46,743 nt of DNA from Planctomycetota bacterium (GTDB lineage: Bacteria; Planctomycetota; UBA1135; GCA-002686595), in the NCBI GenBank assembly GCA_014237855.1, contig JABACD010000033.1, positions 1-46,743 of the forward strand, given 5' to 3'. Positions 9,798 through 20,002 of the stretch are shown here, in pieces. The translations under genes and the position numbers were made by a program. The notes under the pieces were generated by a model. It made no database searches, was not told the DNA's origin, and saw nothing but the letters and a program-made list of their open reading frames with translations. Numbering within the stretch: position 1 is the stretch's first letter; each line of letters begins with the position of its first letter.

Positions 9798-12700
9798 GTG
9801 TGCATCCTCTTGCCGTGGGCGTGAGGCAGCGCTCTCAGGACGTACTGGAGAAGCTCGAACCCTTGGCGGACACCATACGACCGGAACCTTATCTGGAGCG
9901 TCCGGGCGTTAAGGCCAGCCAGCGCTATCGCGTAGTAACCGCGCGTCAGCGGGATGCGCGCTGTACGCGCCAGAGTCCCCTCGTCGTAGTCGCAATAGAT
10001 TTCGACGAACACGACGCCGCTCGATGGCGTGAACATGATGTCCAGGTAGTCGTAAGCCTTGTTTGTCTCTGGCGAGATCGACTCAAACCATCGTGTCCGG
10101 TAGTCGAAAGTGCGGCCACCGACTATGGCCAAGGCGTTGTCGTATGTCGCGGAGTTGTAATCTATCGTGTTCGAGAACGGGTAGATTCTCCCCGTCGTTC
10201 CCGAAGCATTCGTCGAGAGAAGAATCTCATCATGAAGTAGTACATTGAATGTGGAGCCTGTACCGGCAGCGACTACATTTCCGTCAATGTCCGTCTCGTT
10301 CAGAAGCAGGATTGAGTAACCGGCGAGCCCGCCCTGGTTGGTGTCAAAGCCACCGAATGTGGCGTTAAGGCCGTCCAGGAATATCTGGCCCACACCGCTC
10401 GACGCCGCGTTCACCAACCCAACGAGAGAGCCCGTGACTGTGGACTGGACACCATTCACCCCGATGCCCGTTCCCGTGTCGTGCAGGTAGACCCACCCTC
10501 GACCACCGATTATCGCGCGCGGCTGATCTGCTTGATTATCCTCGTAGCTCGCCACCGAGTACATGGGGACGCCGGGGCTGTGCTTCGTCCAGGCGTAGAC
10601 GATGTTGCCGAACTGGTCGAACCTCTTCTCGGCTGCCAGGAGCGTCTTGGGGTCCTCGTCGGACTTCAGCTTGGCCGTGAGCAGATATTGGCTCCGGTCC
10701 AGGTAGGCAGCCCCTGAGGACTGCTCCATGGTCCGCAGGTCCAGGTCCTCGCGGTAGAGCCTCTCGATGCTGGCGGAAGCGTCAAATGTGCGCTGGTTGC
10801 CCAGGAAGGTGTACACGCCCTTCAACGTCGGGAAGTAGAGGGCCCCGTCCATGTCAGCGAAACCGTTCGGGCTGATGCACCCGATATCTTGCCCCACCCT
10901 GCTCAGGCGGAATGTGGCGCCCGAAGGGAAGGCGATGAACAGGGCATTCTTCTTCGCGGGGATGAGCTGACCACGAAGGTATCCGATGGCAGTTATGCGC
11001 CCGCCCTTGGATGACTCGGCGAACAGAATCTGGTCACCCGGGACATGCTCAGGCTCGAAAGCCTTTGAGTATGTGATCACGTTCGGGGCATCGTCCAGGC
11101 CCCCGTAGAACATATTGCCCTCGTTCGCCCTCAAGGCTCTGCATATCGGAGCCTCACGGTTGTCGAATTCGAGGGACTTGCCCAGGGCCAGCAGGTTGTC
11201 GCCAGCCCTCGGGCTCATAGATGTAGTCGTGTTATCTCTTATCTCAGCCCACAGCAGGGGCAGGCCGCCGTTGGGGAGTGTCTTGTAGATGCGTCTCCAA
11301 ACCTTCTCGCGCCTGTCCCCGCTGATGGGTATCCCGTCGATCGCCATCGTGCTGGCGGCCTCCAGGATGTCGTTGTGGCCAGAGGTGGAGATGTCCACCA
11401 GGAACTCCGGCCCCGGGGCAGACTCCCTGTTTTGCTTGGGGTCATAGAAGGTCACGCGGAGCCGGTGCTCCCCCTCTGCTTGCAGCGTATCCCCAGAGGT
11501 CACCACTCTCCCATGCGGCGGTATGCCGCTGCTGTCCGACGACTTGCCCACGAAGCTGCCCGACTGCTCGTCGAAATGGACCGCTAGTGTCGGTCTGGCC
11601 ACAGAGCCTGTAGCGACATCCAGCGTGTTATTGCCGCTGTCGGTCATGGCCAATTTTGGCAAGCTCTGGAACCTTGTGTCGCTTGGGCCGTGGAAGAACG
11701 CATCAGGGGGCATCGTGTCCGGCGTGTAGGTGTTCGTGGCGTGAACGGACAACTCCTTGGCGCCCATGGCGAAATCATCCAGGCGGCCCCTCAGGCCGCT
11801 CCTGACACGCCTGCGGTTGCCCTGCTCGATAGAGCCACCGATACGGATAGCTGCCATCTGGTTGTCTGGGCTGTCCGCATCGCCCACGGGGTTTGACCCT
11901 TGCTCCAGAAGTGTCGGGACCACATTTCTGTTGTCCGAGGCCACGCTCTGGTTCTCCCCGTTCATCAACTCGAATGTGACGTGGACAGATGCATTGTTGG
12001 CGATTATCCCAGCGCCCACGCGGAGCGCCCCAAGGCCGTCCCCTCCGTAGATCACGTCATCAGTCAGGAAGACCCCGTGTCCGGCGGTTCCTCCTCGGGC
12101 TGAGTTTCCGAGGTCCGAAGAGCCGATGTGTACGAGCGCCAAGACTCGCGCAGCATCTCCCGTGTGCGTTCCAGCCACTCCGGTCCCACCTGATCCGTTG
12201 GCGGTGACCATTCGATCGCCGGGGGCGCCCACTGCGCCGAGGGTCCCGACTGTGACGAGTCGCCAGACCCGGCAGAGGACTGCCCACCCCTCGCTTTGAC
12301 CATAGGTATCCCCTGTCCCGAGCCCCTGGTTGGCGAGGTTCGGCGTGAAATCCGTCTGGTTGGCCAAGGCGAACACCGAGGCCGCGATAGTTTGATTCCA
12401 GAAGTTCCCGAGCGGGGCACCGCTCTCCAGGAATAGCTGCGACGAGTTCGCCACTGCCGCGTCCTGCTGCCGGTTCCAGGCGTCGTCGCGGTTCATCGAA
12501 CAGGTGCGCGGGAGGACGAAGTTCGCGGGGACTAACGCGTTCCCGTTCGTGACACTCGATGCCACAGAGGCAAAGGTGTTTGACGATAGGGTTAGCTCTA
12601 CCCCGCTCTCCACAGGGGACGCCGAGTTGGGCAGAGGGAACAACGAGTCGCCGCGCTCTGGCGTTATGTAAGGCGCATCCTTCAGGAGCCCGACATTCAG

Positions 12701-15700
12701 AAGGTGCTGAGAGTGGTTCGTGGTCGCCGGGAACCCGTTAGTCCTGGTGCCGCCCACTTGGCTTTCGCACCCAGGCAATGTCAGGAACGGGCAGGCGGCG
12801 ACCTCCTCTGCGTCCCCGTCGTAGCTCACGGCTGTGTCCGCGTTGAAAGGAGTACCCCGCTTGTGATAACCCTCGCAGGCGTACACCCAGAGCCCGTCTC
12901 GGTAACCCTGCTCCAGAGAATATCGGGCTGCGCCACCTCGTACAGTCCATCGAAGGTCCGGCTCCCAGCCGCCCCTCGTGTCGAATACATGGGCGCCAGT
13001 ATTCTTGAACTTGTAGCGGAACCTGAAGTAGTACCACTGGTTCGCGGTGAGGCATGCGCCAAACGTCTGAATCCAACGCTCGGCCCCCAATGAGACATCG
13101 AAGAAGCTGAATTTGATTCGACCACCATCGAATACAACGATGCGCCATGCGGCAGTCTCCCCATCAGCGCTCTGCTCTGCGATCACCTGCTCATCGTCAC
13201 CGTAGATATCGACGTCATCGAGACGGATGTAGGTCTTGACCTCCAGTACCGTCCCGTCATCAACGGGTATTTTGTCCGCGATGAAAGGTGGGAACTCGAT
13301 GTACTGGTTTCCCTGGAGTGAGATGCAATGCGTGTTCGACGCCTCACTCGACAAGTCCTCCTCTGTAGGTATGCCGACGTTGTTTTTGCCGTCAGGCATC
13401 AATCTGGTCGCGCCCCATGGTGTCGTTGACTTCGGCATCGAGCTGATGGCGCGCTTGTACTTCTTATCGACGTTTGTGGCCGCAATGTCCTTGGCCGTCC
13501 GGTTCAGCATCCACGATGCGTCGGTCCCCGCCGTCGCGTATTGGGATGCCGGGGCTGGCCTCAGGTCGTAATCCACAGCGGTGGAGTCGGCGGAATCGAC
13601 CACGCCGATGTAGCCCCCATACCACTCCGTCGCACTGCCCATGTTGTAGTCCGCCGGTACACTGACGAGGCATCCGACATCCTGGGCAGATGGGTTGGGG
13701 GCAGCGCCGACGAATGTGCTCAGGTGAGGCGAGGCAGTGGCAACGAGGGTGCGATTACCTGATCCTATTGACCCAGGTACGTCCGCCCCTCGGTCCTTCA
13801 CCCTCAGGGCTTTCCTGTCCACCTCCACAGACTTGAGCTTTCCTGCTGGGCCCATGAGACCATTGCTCGTCATCTCGTCCATGTCGTATCGCCAAGGACG
13901 GGATATGAAGTTGTTGACGTACAGAACGTCGCCGAACGTCTGGAAGGAAACCGGGTTGCCGTTTCGGTAGCTCATCCCGTGCCCCACAGGCACGAGCACG
14001 TTGCCGATGAATGGGACAGGTTGATCACCAACGGATGTGTTGTCGAATCTGCAATTCAACCGGGTCCCTTGGCCCTCCGCAAAATCAATCACGGCCACAG
14101 ACCCTGTCACCGCCAGCTCTGTCCCATCGCGCAGAAGCTCGACAGGCTCGTACTCGTCCCCGACGACTCCCGTGCTCCCGTACCCGAAGCCTGCACGGAA
14201 TACGAACAGCCCCATCTTCCCGCCCAGTGCATCGACGAATGGCATGTTCGCCGTCCTGCCGATAGATCCAAGCGTCGTGGTCGTCATGCCCGAAGTGGGC
14301 ACTGAGGACAGCAATAGATCCGTAGTCGGGAATTGGACTTCCGTGTCCACGCGCTTGCCGTCGCAGAAGAATCGGATGTCGCGTATAAAGTTGGCCGAAC
14401 CTGACCAAAAGAGCTGAAGCTCGACCATGAGCCGGTGCCATACGCCGGGCCGTATTCTCAGGGTTGACTGTTCACGCTCACGGCACCGATAGAGCAACCC
14501 GACCCCTAAGGCGTCATCGCGGATCTCAAATACCTGATGTCCATTGTCGATATACCAGTGGAAGTTCTTCTGGAAGCACAGCTCCACAGGCGCGGTGCCG
14601 TTCTTCTGCGAATATGTTGTTCTGGCCCGCGCCGCTATGGTCCGACGACCATCAAGCCCGTCAAGGCACACCTCAGCTTCCATCTGGAATGCGTTGAGCG
14701 CAGCCGGGGTCGCAAGCTCTGCCAGCTCCACATTGAGAGACCCTGAAAGTGAGTTCTGGGGTATCTCCAGTGCTTCGTTTCGGTATGTCCTTGTCGCCGC
14801 GCTGAAGATCATCGCGCCGCGCTGTGAAGACTCCTGGACTCGCCTATCAGTGCTGTTCCTTCTCCTGAACGCGAAAGACCTGTTCGCCTCGCGGAACATA
14901 TCCCCCTGGCGCCACCGCTCGTCGCACTCGTAAAGAGATCCAGCAATGGCGGCCAATATGGCTTCGTTGCCGTCACTCTTCTTGTAATGGGTGAGCCCCG
15001 CGACCTCTATGTCTGCCCTGAAAACAAGGCCGTAGAACCAACGCGGCGCGATGCGGAGCGGGGATGTGTGCTCATACGTCGGGTCAACCGCGAAGTCGAA
15101 ACCCTGGTTGCTGCCAGCAATGTCCCTGAATAGACCGTCAGTCCGGGCCCACCTCTCATCTGATTCGATCCCCATGTTGACGCCAGTGTCCTCAGGCGTC
15201 TCCAGCATCTCGAAAGATGTGTACCCAGTCCAAAGCTTTACTCGTAACTCCACGCCCTCCACGGAAGAGCCTGTGTAAGACCTGGACAGTGTCGCCGAAG
15301 TACCGGCAACCGACTGGATCATCAGCGCATCCGGTACGCGGATATCGGCCTCGCCCTTCTCCCGGTACACGAGGTCGATATGGGGGACATCCATATGCCA
15401 ACGGGGAAGTTCAGCGAGGATGGGAGACCCACCGGAAACGGTCAGTTGGTCTGAATCCTTCGTCAGGCTCGCGCCCTGCCCCTGGCCTCCGACAAGCGGG
15501 CTGCACTCCTCCCTCTCTGTGATTTCATCGAAGTGGGCCAGCCTCGTGCTGCCAGCAATCCCCGAGATCGGGGCTGATAGTCCCGATGGGATGAAGTTCA
15601 CGGGGTGGAACCCATAGCCCAGGCATGCCATGGATATCATGGCGTGGTTGTTGTCCCCGCTACCTCGGTCCTCATCGCCCCTCACGGATGCGCCGAAGGA

Positions 15701-17713
15701 AATGAGATACTCCCTGGAGGGGTCCACCTTCCTGGACACGGAGGCGTCAGCGGGCAAGTTGAATGCCGTGGAGAAGTCCGCGATGGGCTGAAGAGTCGCG
15801 TCAAAAGCCTGGAAGTAGCAGTAGTGCCTTCGCGGGTTCGCCGCCTCGTCGAAGCTCTGTATCCCAAATACCGCGTTGTACCATGAGCCGACTTGGACCT
15901 CGTGAGCGAGTGTGTCCTCGTCCAATAGGGACAGGGTCTGGTATGTCCCGTCAGGGAGAGCGAAGTATATTGACCTCGAAGGAAATTTGGCCACCCGAAC
16001 CTCAAACAGTGGCGTGCCGCCCTGCGGGTCACCGATGCTGGACAAGACCTCGTATGGGTGGTCTTCAATGCTGCCAGAGCTGGTCCCGATCGTCGTAGAT
16101 CCCAGCTTGAACTGCATCCTTACGACATAGTTCCAATGGGACTTGTCTCCCAATGTTGTCCCTAAGTTGTAGGAGTAGTTCCTCCCCCAGTTCGGGTCCT
16201 TACGCATGTCGCACTGGACAGCGGTCGTCGCCCCGTCGAGGTGCAGTGCCCTTGGGCTTGATGACGCCACATCGCTTGTGTCCACCTGTGGCAAAGATGG
16301 ACCGAAGTAGCCGTCAGACTTCCCGAGCCTGTCCCTGACCACAACGCCGCCGTCCTCGTCCATCGGCCAGTAGGCTATGAGGTCCGACTCATTGGAGTTG
16401 GTTAAGGACCTCAGGACATTCTTGTGGATCTTGTTCGAGGTCTTGTCGCTGTACGCCTGTACTCCGTTGAGTGTGGCTATCGTCAGGGCGCCAGTCGCCA
16501 CCTTCCATATGCGACACTCCTGTATCGTCGCATCTATGGGGACCGGCTCGACCGCTGGGACAAAATCGAAATCGTCTCCGCTTGATATCCCATGCGCCAA
16601 TGGGGCGTCGATCGTAATGGTTATCGTCGCGTCGTTCGTCGGGTTCGTCGATCCCGTAACCCGGTATATCTTCCCGGCAGCCGTGCCGGTGACCATGCGG
16701 AGTCGGTAGCCCAAGTATGAGCTGGCGACGCCGACCGAGAACGCCAACTCATTGTTCGCAGCCGGTATCGTTATAGCCCCAGCCGAACCGCTGGGCGCGC
16801 CAGACACGTTGCAGTTGTACTTGCCCATGTGGGCGTGCTTCACGTCATATGGAGCCGCATACTGGACGTTGGGCTCGCGCGCGTATCCTCGGCCCATGTA
16901 TATCGGGTACTCAGTACCCTGCACCGAAGTCGGCAGGCTCGACAACCCCAGGGCTGCTGTCGATATCGTTGAGACCGCAGATCCATTCACATACCACTGT
17001 TGGTTGGTCAGATCGACAGTTAGGCCGAACTCCACCCCGGGGACTATGGCAACATCCGCAGCCGAAACTCTCAGGCCAGAGGTCCCGCCTGCTGTTGACC
17101 ACCAGTAGAAGACCGGGACAACGCGGTCGGGCTCAGCTATGTCAGCGTCGGCTGTATCCCTCATGCCCTGTGGGGCTATGACACCAATGCCGAGCCCCCA
17201 AGACGGCTCCTCTGTTTCACGAGCCCCGCGAGAGATGACTGGGAAGAATTGGTGTTCCCCACCTATGCGCTGGACACCGTATATCGGCTGGGTCCCTCCG
17301 CCAGACGCCGGGACGTACCGGCCAGTCAGCCCGCCAGTGAATATCTCCCGGCGGCCAGCACCTGATCCAGGGAAGGCGAAATCTTCCTCCACGCGGACGA
17401 CAGCGTCAATCTGCTTGATCGTCTCCTGGTGCATCCTCTGGGAACAGGGCACAAAGACATGCCCGTCTCGCCAAGAGGTCACATCCGCAGCTGTGCCCCT
17501 GACCAGACTGGGGGTGCATCGGACCCCGCCGGGTCGAGGCCGGTCAGGGTTCAGCCGCCTGATCCCATATGCCTCTTCTGCTGTCTCTCGATTGAAGTTG
17601 AAGTTATCGACGGCGGACGCATGCTGCTCCCCGATGAGCAGGGGGTTGGCCTTGTCATACAACCCCCCGTCAACGCGGTTCACCCGCGTGATGAAGTCGC
17701 CGCCGGTCGGCAC
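9794..17713 (-). CDS. Giant tail-nozzle-like protein with lectin-like insertions, 2639 aa
   Basis: It starts at GTG just after the previous stop. The N-terminal 60 residues (GGLYDKANPLLIGE... type), a piece near residues 1240-1300 (FGDVLYVNNF, RPWRYDM) and residues about 2090-2560 look like the beta-propeller body of podovirus tail-tube B or nozzle proteins. The C-terminal piece contains NMFYGG, PNVITYSK, ISPNGFADMDGALYF and GVYTF. Family nozzles are usually 600-900 aa. The remaining roughly 1900 residues hold about five Gly/Asp/Trp-rich segments of the concanavalin A/LamG type (about 190-460, 480-700, 985-1185, 1460-1630 and 1860-1990). They carry phrases such as ECRIW, LIAYWPMDEDG and GVWHRLMVE. 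These probably form surface-exposed carbohydrate-binding decorations. The nozzle role is inferred from motifs and from position after the adaptor. Confidence 0.75.
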   Translation of the reverse strand: MPTGGDFITRVNRVDGGLYDKANPLLIGEQHASAVDNFNFNRETAEEAYGIRRLNPDRPRPGGVRCTPSLVRGTAADVTSWRDGHVFVPCSQRMHQETIKQIDAVVRVEEDFAFPGSGAGRREIFTGGLTGRYVPASGGGTQPIYGVQRIGGEHQFFPVISRGARETEEPSWGLGIGVIAPQGMRDTADADIAEPDRVVPVFYWWSTAGGTSGLRVSAADVAIVPGVEFGLTVDLTNQQWYVNGSAVSTISTAALGLSSLPTSVQGTEYPIYMGRGYAREPNVQYAAPYDVKHAHMGKYNCNVSGAPSGSAGAITIPAANNELAFSVGVASSYLGYRLRMVTGTAAGKIYRVTGSTNPTNDATITITIDAPLAHGISSGDDFDFVPAVEPVPIDATIQECRIWKVATGALTIATLNGVQAYSDKTSNKIHKNVLRSLTNSNESDLIAYWPMDEDGGVVVRDRLGKSDGYFGPSLPQVDTSDVASSSPRALHLDGATTAVQCDMRKDPNWGRNYSYNLGTTLGDKSHWNYVVRMQFKLGSTTIGTSSGSIEDHPYEVLSSIGDPQGGTPLFEVRVAKFPSRSIYFALPDGTYQTLSLLDEDTLAHEVQVGSWYNAVFGIQSFDEAANPRRHYCYFQAFDATLQPIADFSTAFNLPADASVSRKVDPSREYLISFGASVRGDEDRGSGDNNHAMISMACLGYGFHPVNFIPSGLSAPISGIAGSTRLAHFDEITEREECSPLVGGQGQGASLTKDSDQLTVSGGSPILAELPRWHMDVPHIDLVYREKGEADIRVPDALMIQSVAGTSATLSRSYTGSSVEGVELRVKLWTGYTSFEMLETPEDTGVNMGIESDERWARTDGLFRDIAGSNQGFDFAVDPTYEHTSPLRIAPRWFYGLVFRADIEVAGLTHYKKSDGNEAILAAIAGSLYECDERWRQGDMFREANRSFAFRRRNSTDRRVQESSQRGAMIFSAATRTYRNEALEIPQNSLSGSLNVELAELATPAALNAFQMEAEVCLDGLDGRRTIAARARTTYSQKNGTAPVELCFQKNFHWYIDNGHQVFEIRDDALGVGLLYRCREREQSTLRIRPGVWHRLMVELQLFWSGSANFIRDIRFFCDGKRVDTEVQFPTTDLLLSSVPTSGMTTTTLGSIGRTANMPFVDALGGKMGLFVFRAGFGYGSTGVVGDEYEPVELLRDGTELAVTGSVAVIDFAEGQGTRLNCRFDNTSVGDQPVPFIGNVLVPVGHGMSYRNGNPVSFQTFGDVLYVNNFISRPWRYDMDEMTSNGLMGPAGKLKSVEVDRKALRVKDRGADVPGSIGSGNRTLVATASPHLSTFVGAAPNPSAQDVGCLVSVPADYNMGSATEWYGGYIGVVDSADSTAVDYDLRPAPASQYATAGTDASWMLNRTAKDIAATNVDKKYKRAISSMPKSTTPWGATRLMPDGKNNVGIPTEEDLSSEASNTHCISLQGNQYIEFPPFIADKIPVDDGTVLEVKTYIRLDDVDIYGDDEQVIAEQSADGETAAWRIVVFDGGRIKFSFFDVSLGAERWIQTFGACLTANQWYYFRFRYKFKNTGAHVFDTRGGWEPDLRWTVRGGAARYSLEQGYRDGLWVYACEGYHKRGTPFNADTAVSYDGDAEEVAACPFLTLPGCESQVGGTRTNGFPATTNHSQHLLNVGLLKDAPYITPERGDSLFPLPNSASPVESGVELTLSSNTFASVASSVTNGNALVPANFVLPRTCSMNRDDAWNRQQDAAVANSSQLFLESGAPLGNFWNQTIAASVFALANQTDFTPNLANQGLGTGDTYGQSEGWAVLCRVWRLVTVGTLGAVGAPGDRMVTANGSGGTGVAGTHTGDAARVLALVHIGSSDLGNSARGGTAGHGVFLTDDVIYGGDGLGALRVGAGIIANNASVHVTFELMNGENQSVASDNRNVVPTLLEQGSNPVGDADSPDNQMAAIRIGGSIEQGNRRRVRSGLRGRLDDFAMGAKELSVHATNTYTPDTMPPDAFFHGPSDTRFQSLPKLAMTDSGNNTLDVATGSVARPTLAVHFDEQSGSFVGKSSDSSGIPPHGRVVTSGDTLQAEGEHRLRVTFYDPKQNRESAPGPEFLVDISTSGHNDILEAASTMAIDGIPISGDRREKVWRRIYKTLPNGGLPLLWAEIRDNTTTSMSPRAGDNLLALGKSLEFDNREAPICRALRANEGNMFYGGLDDAPNVITYSKAFEPEHVPGDQILFAESSKGGRITAIGYLRGQLIPAKKNALFIAFPSGATFRLSRVGQDIGCISPNGFADMDGALYFPTLKGVYTFLGNQRTFDASASIERLYREDLDLRTMEQSSGAAYLDRSQYLLTAKLKSDEDPKTLLAAEKRFDQFGNIVYAWTKHSPGVPMYSVASYEDNQADQPRAIIGGRGWVYLHDTGTGIGVNGVQSTVTGSLVGLVNAASSGVGQIFLDGLNATFGGFDTNQGGLAGYSILLLNETDIDGNVVAAGTGSTFNVLLHDEILLSTNASGTTGRIYPFSNTIDYNSATYDNALAIVGGRTFDYRTRWFESISPETNKAYDYLDIMFTPSSGVVFVEIYCDYDEGTLARTARIPLTRGYYAIALAGLNARTLQIRFRSYGVRQGFELLQYVLRALPHAHGKRMHT

Positions 17714-18058
17714 TTAAGCGCCCTGTCCCGCCGCGTTCCCGCACTCGATGAGAAGGGTCGTGGCCGCGCTGGTGAACACTGACAGGTACTGGCCTCCAGA
17801 TGACGACTCCAACACTTGGCCCACGTTCTGCTGAAGCAGCCTCGCCCCAACACCGAGCAGCGCTGTGGTTGTTGGGGCCACCATGGTGGCTGCGCCAGTC
17901 TGGGCATCGAGCCGCCACGACAGGGTCACATCAGCGGTGAGTGCCGTGATGATGATCCGGTCGCAGTGGCGCCCAAGGTTCACCTCGTCATCCCCAGTAA
18001 TGGACACTGTGAGGATGTTCGCCGGGGCCCCATCCCACCTCGTGATCGTTCTACCCAT
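17714..18058 (-). CDS. Small structural protein, 114 aa
   Basis: ATG with GGAGG 5 nt upstream (CCTCC on the plus strand near 18061-18065). It stops immediately before the GTG of the nozzle gene. The composition is Thr/Ala/Val/Gly-rich with alternating beta-like pattern and only scattered charges, typical of small virion proteins. No known domain is recognised. Its position between an Ig-like protein and the nozzle suggests a head decoration, fibre or tail accessory protein. Confidence 0.65.
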   Translation of the reverse strand: MGRTITRWDGAPANILTVSITGDDEVNLGRHCDRIIITALTADVTLSWRLDAQTGAATMVAPTTTALLGVGARLLQQNVGQVLESSSGGQYLSVFTSAATTLLIECGNAAGQGA

Positions 18059-18067
18059 GTCGCCTCC

Positions 18068-18457
18068 TTACGGCGCACGCGGAGGGCAGGTCATGCCCGC
18101 CACCGCGCCGCTTATGCCTGCTGATGGCGGGGCCCCTGAGGCCGCGCTCACTATGCTAATTGAGCCCAACTCAGCCCCTGAGGGAGCTTCGAGGTCTCCC
18201 GACGAGGCCGTCAGGACCCGAGCCCCATCTGACCCGGTCAGGGTGATGTCTGAGAAAGTCGAGACGCCCGACGAGCAAGACTGCGTCGTGGTCCCACCGA
18301 GGGTGCCGCCACCGGATGATATCGAGATGGTGATGTTGGTCCGGTATCCCGTATCGACCGCATGGTTGACCTGATGGGCCTCGACTGTGAACTCAGACAG
18401 GACATCCCCAGAGAATGTGGTCGCCTGAAGGTCCTCAAAAGAAAGATGGTCAGCCAT
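18068..18457 (-). CDS. Ig-like domain virion protein, 129 aa
   Basis: Residues about 40-110 follow the pattern of bacterial Ig-like/filamin-type repeats: ISSGGGTLGG, then TTTQSC, SGVSTFSDITL, GSDGARVLTASSGDL. This is one beta-sandwich of about 90 aa with short Gly/Ala-rich ends. Such domains are common on phage capsids and tails and are thought to bind cell-surface sugars weakly. It sits between the adaptor gene and the nozzle gene, so it is a likely surface decoration of the virion. The two cysteines near the fold could form a disulfide, but this is only a guess. Confidence 0.7.
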   Translation of the reverse strand: MADHLSFEDLQATTFSGDVLSEFTVEAHQVNHAVDTGYRTNITISISSGGGTLGGTTTQSCSSGVSTFSDITLTGSDGARVLTASSGDLEAPSGAELGSISIVSAASGAPPSAGISGAVAGMTCPPRAP

Positions 18458-18473
18458 TCAGATAACCTCACCC

Positions 18474-19436
18474 TTAGATTCTCTCCTGCCAGTTCACCGA
18501 TCGCATGGTTTGGATCTGGCGGTTCTCGATGGTGAGGATGTAATCCTCCATCAACGACGCGATCTCCGCTTGGATCACCTGTATCTGGGCCGCGTCCCCA
18601 CCCTTCATGAGAAGTTTCCGGGCGGCCAAGAAGGCGATCAGGTCCGTGTGCTCTTCCGGCCAAGCGAACCCGATCTCCCAGGTTGTCGTTTGCACCCCGG
18701 CCACATTGTGGGCAGGGGAGACCGTCATGGTGTGGTCTGGGTATGCCCCCGCCACCCATCCTGTCACCCGGAATCTGTTGCCCGCAGGCTCGCCAGCGGT
18801 CTCGTCTGAAGCCGTGCAGTGGAGCCAGCAGTTCTGGTAGTAGCGGTTGAGCGTGCTCATGTCACCGAGGACCACCACGGCAGACCTCGGGTCAAAAAAC
18901 AATGTCGATGTCGTGGGGTGCTGGGCTGAAGTCGTCAGGGTGAACCGTGCGAAATGGGGCGGCTTCCTGACATACCAAATCCTGACCTCATCCAGGTCGA
19001 ACGTGTTGCCGTTCGTGGTGAACATCAGGGTCTCGCTCGGCCCCCAACTCCATGCCCGGTTGTTGTCGTACTTCCAGACGTAATCCTGCTTGTGGTAGCC
19101 CGCGCCCCCGAGGTTCGTGAACTCGATCTCTTGCCCACTGTCGGCGGTCGTCACGCCCTCCTCGATCTGCTTGATGTAGCCAGGAAGCCCGCCAGGGATC
19201 GTGACCTGATTCCAGAACCCAGCCACCTCAACAGATGTCGCCGAAAGATCCGTGAGCGTCACGAAGTCCAAACCCCAGCCCTCGTCCGCGAGGACAGCTC
19301 TCCTCCACATGGCATCGCTGGCGCCGTTCAGCGCACGCACAACCTCAGAGTCGGACCACATGCGCGCGGACTGGCTGTCCGTGGCTTGGTCCGCGACGAC
19401 GTCGCGCGTTCGTTGAATCAGATCAGTGAGGTTCAC
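18474..19436 (-). CDS. Head-tail adaptor-like protein, 320 aa
   Basis: The start overlaps the previous stop (ATGA). The N-terminal region (LTDLIQRTRDVVADQ..., WSDSEVVRALNGASDAMWRR) has the helical layout of phage head-tail adaptor or connector proteins of the P22 gp4-like type. A beta-rich middle (about 55-220) and a helical C-terminus (AARKLLMKGGDAAQIQVIQAEIASLMEDY) follow. It lies after the major capsid gene and before the nozzle, the normal place for an adaptor that joins portal and tail. It is longer than P22 gp4 (166 aa). The match rests on N-terminal pattern and gene order. Confidence 0.6.
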   Translation of the reverse strand: MNLTDLIQRTRDVVADQATDSQSARMWSDSEVVRALNGASDAMWRRAVLADEGWGLDFVTLTDLSATSVEVAGFWNQVTIPGGLPGYIKQIEEGVTTADSGQEIEFTNLGGAGYHKQDYVWKYDNNRAWSWGPSETLMFTTNGNTFDLDEVRIWYVRKPPHFARFTLTTSAQHPTTSTLFFDPRSAVVVLGDMSTLNRYYQNCWLHCTASDETAGEPAGNRFRVTGWVAGAYPDHTMTVSPAHNVAGVQTTTWEIGFAWPEEHTDLIAFLAARKLLMKGGDAAQIQVIQAEIASLMEDYILTIENRQIQTMRSVNWQERI

Positions 19437-20002
19437 CTTGTCCTCTTAGGGCACTGGAGATCGTAGTCCCACTCGACCTTCCCTTCCTCCTCCTCGTATG
19501 CCTCACGCGCGCCCTCCATCGCGTCGGCGCGTCGGAGCGCAAGCTCTTCAGCTTCATGTGACCCTTGATGCGTTGGGTCGTTCTTCATCGCGTGCTGAAG
19601 GCGGTCGCCGAGTTCCTCGATGTGCTCGTGGTAGCGCTGCTCTTCGTAGCTCTCCCACTGCTCCATGTAAGGATCAGCCCTGCCGGTCTTCATGCCCAGA
19701 GCGTGCATGAAAGACTCTTTGTTGAGATACCGCGATGAGTCGCACTTAGCGAGTCGGTCGAGAACACGCCTGTCGAGGGGGCGGAACTCCATGCCCTCCC
19801 CCACGACAAACATGATGTGGCGCAACTGACCGTCAGACCCCTCGCGGGTGATCTGCCAGCGCCCAAACTGTTTGCCCGCCTGATCGCACTTGGCGAAACG
19901 GGCCCCCAGCTTGGAGTCGTAGGCATGGAGCTGCACCATGAAGCCATCAGGGGGCTTCATGTTGGTGTCAGCGATCATCCCTGCGGGGTTGCGCTCTATC
20001 AT
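19433..20002 (-). CDS. Unknown head/tail-module protein, 189 aa
   Basis: It is coupled at both ends by four-base ATGA overlaps. The N-terminal half has a compact mixed pattern (FMVQLHAYDSKLGARFAKC, FGRWQITRE, LRHIMFVV). The second half is a long charged, probably coiled-coil helix rich in Glu/Arg (EEQRYHEHIEELGDRLQHA onward). No family is recognised. Genes of this look are often found between capsid and adaptor genes in podoviruses from environmental sources. A head-completion or assembly role is possible but unproven. Confidence 0.65.
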   Translation of the reverse strand: MIERNPAGMIADTNMKPPDGFMVQLHAYDSKLGARFAKCDQAGKQFGRWQITREGSDGQLRHIMFVVGEGMEFRPLDRRVLDRLAKCDSSRYLNKESFMHALGMKTGRADPYMEQWESYEEQRYHEHIEELGDRLQHAMKNDPTHQGSHEAEELALRRADAMEGAREAYEEEEGKVEWDYDLQCPKRTR

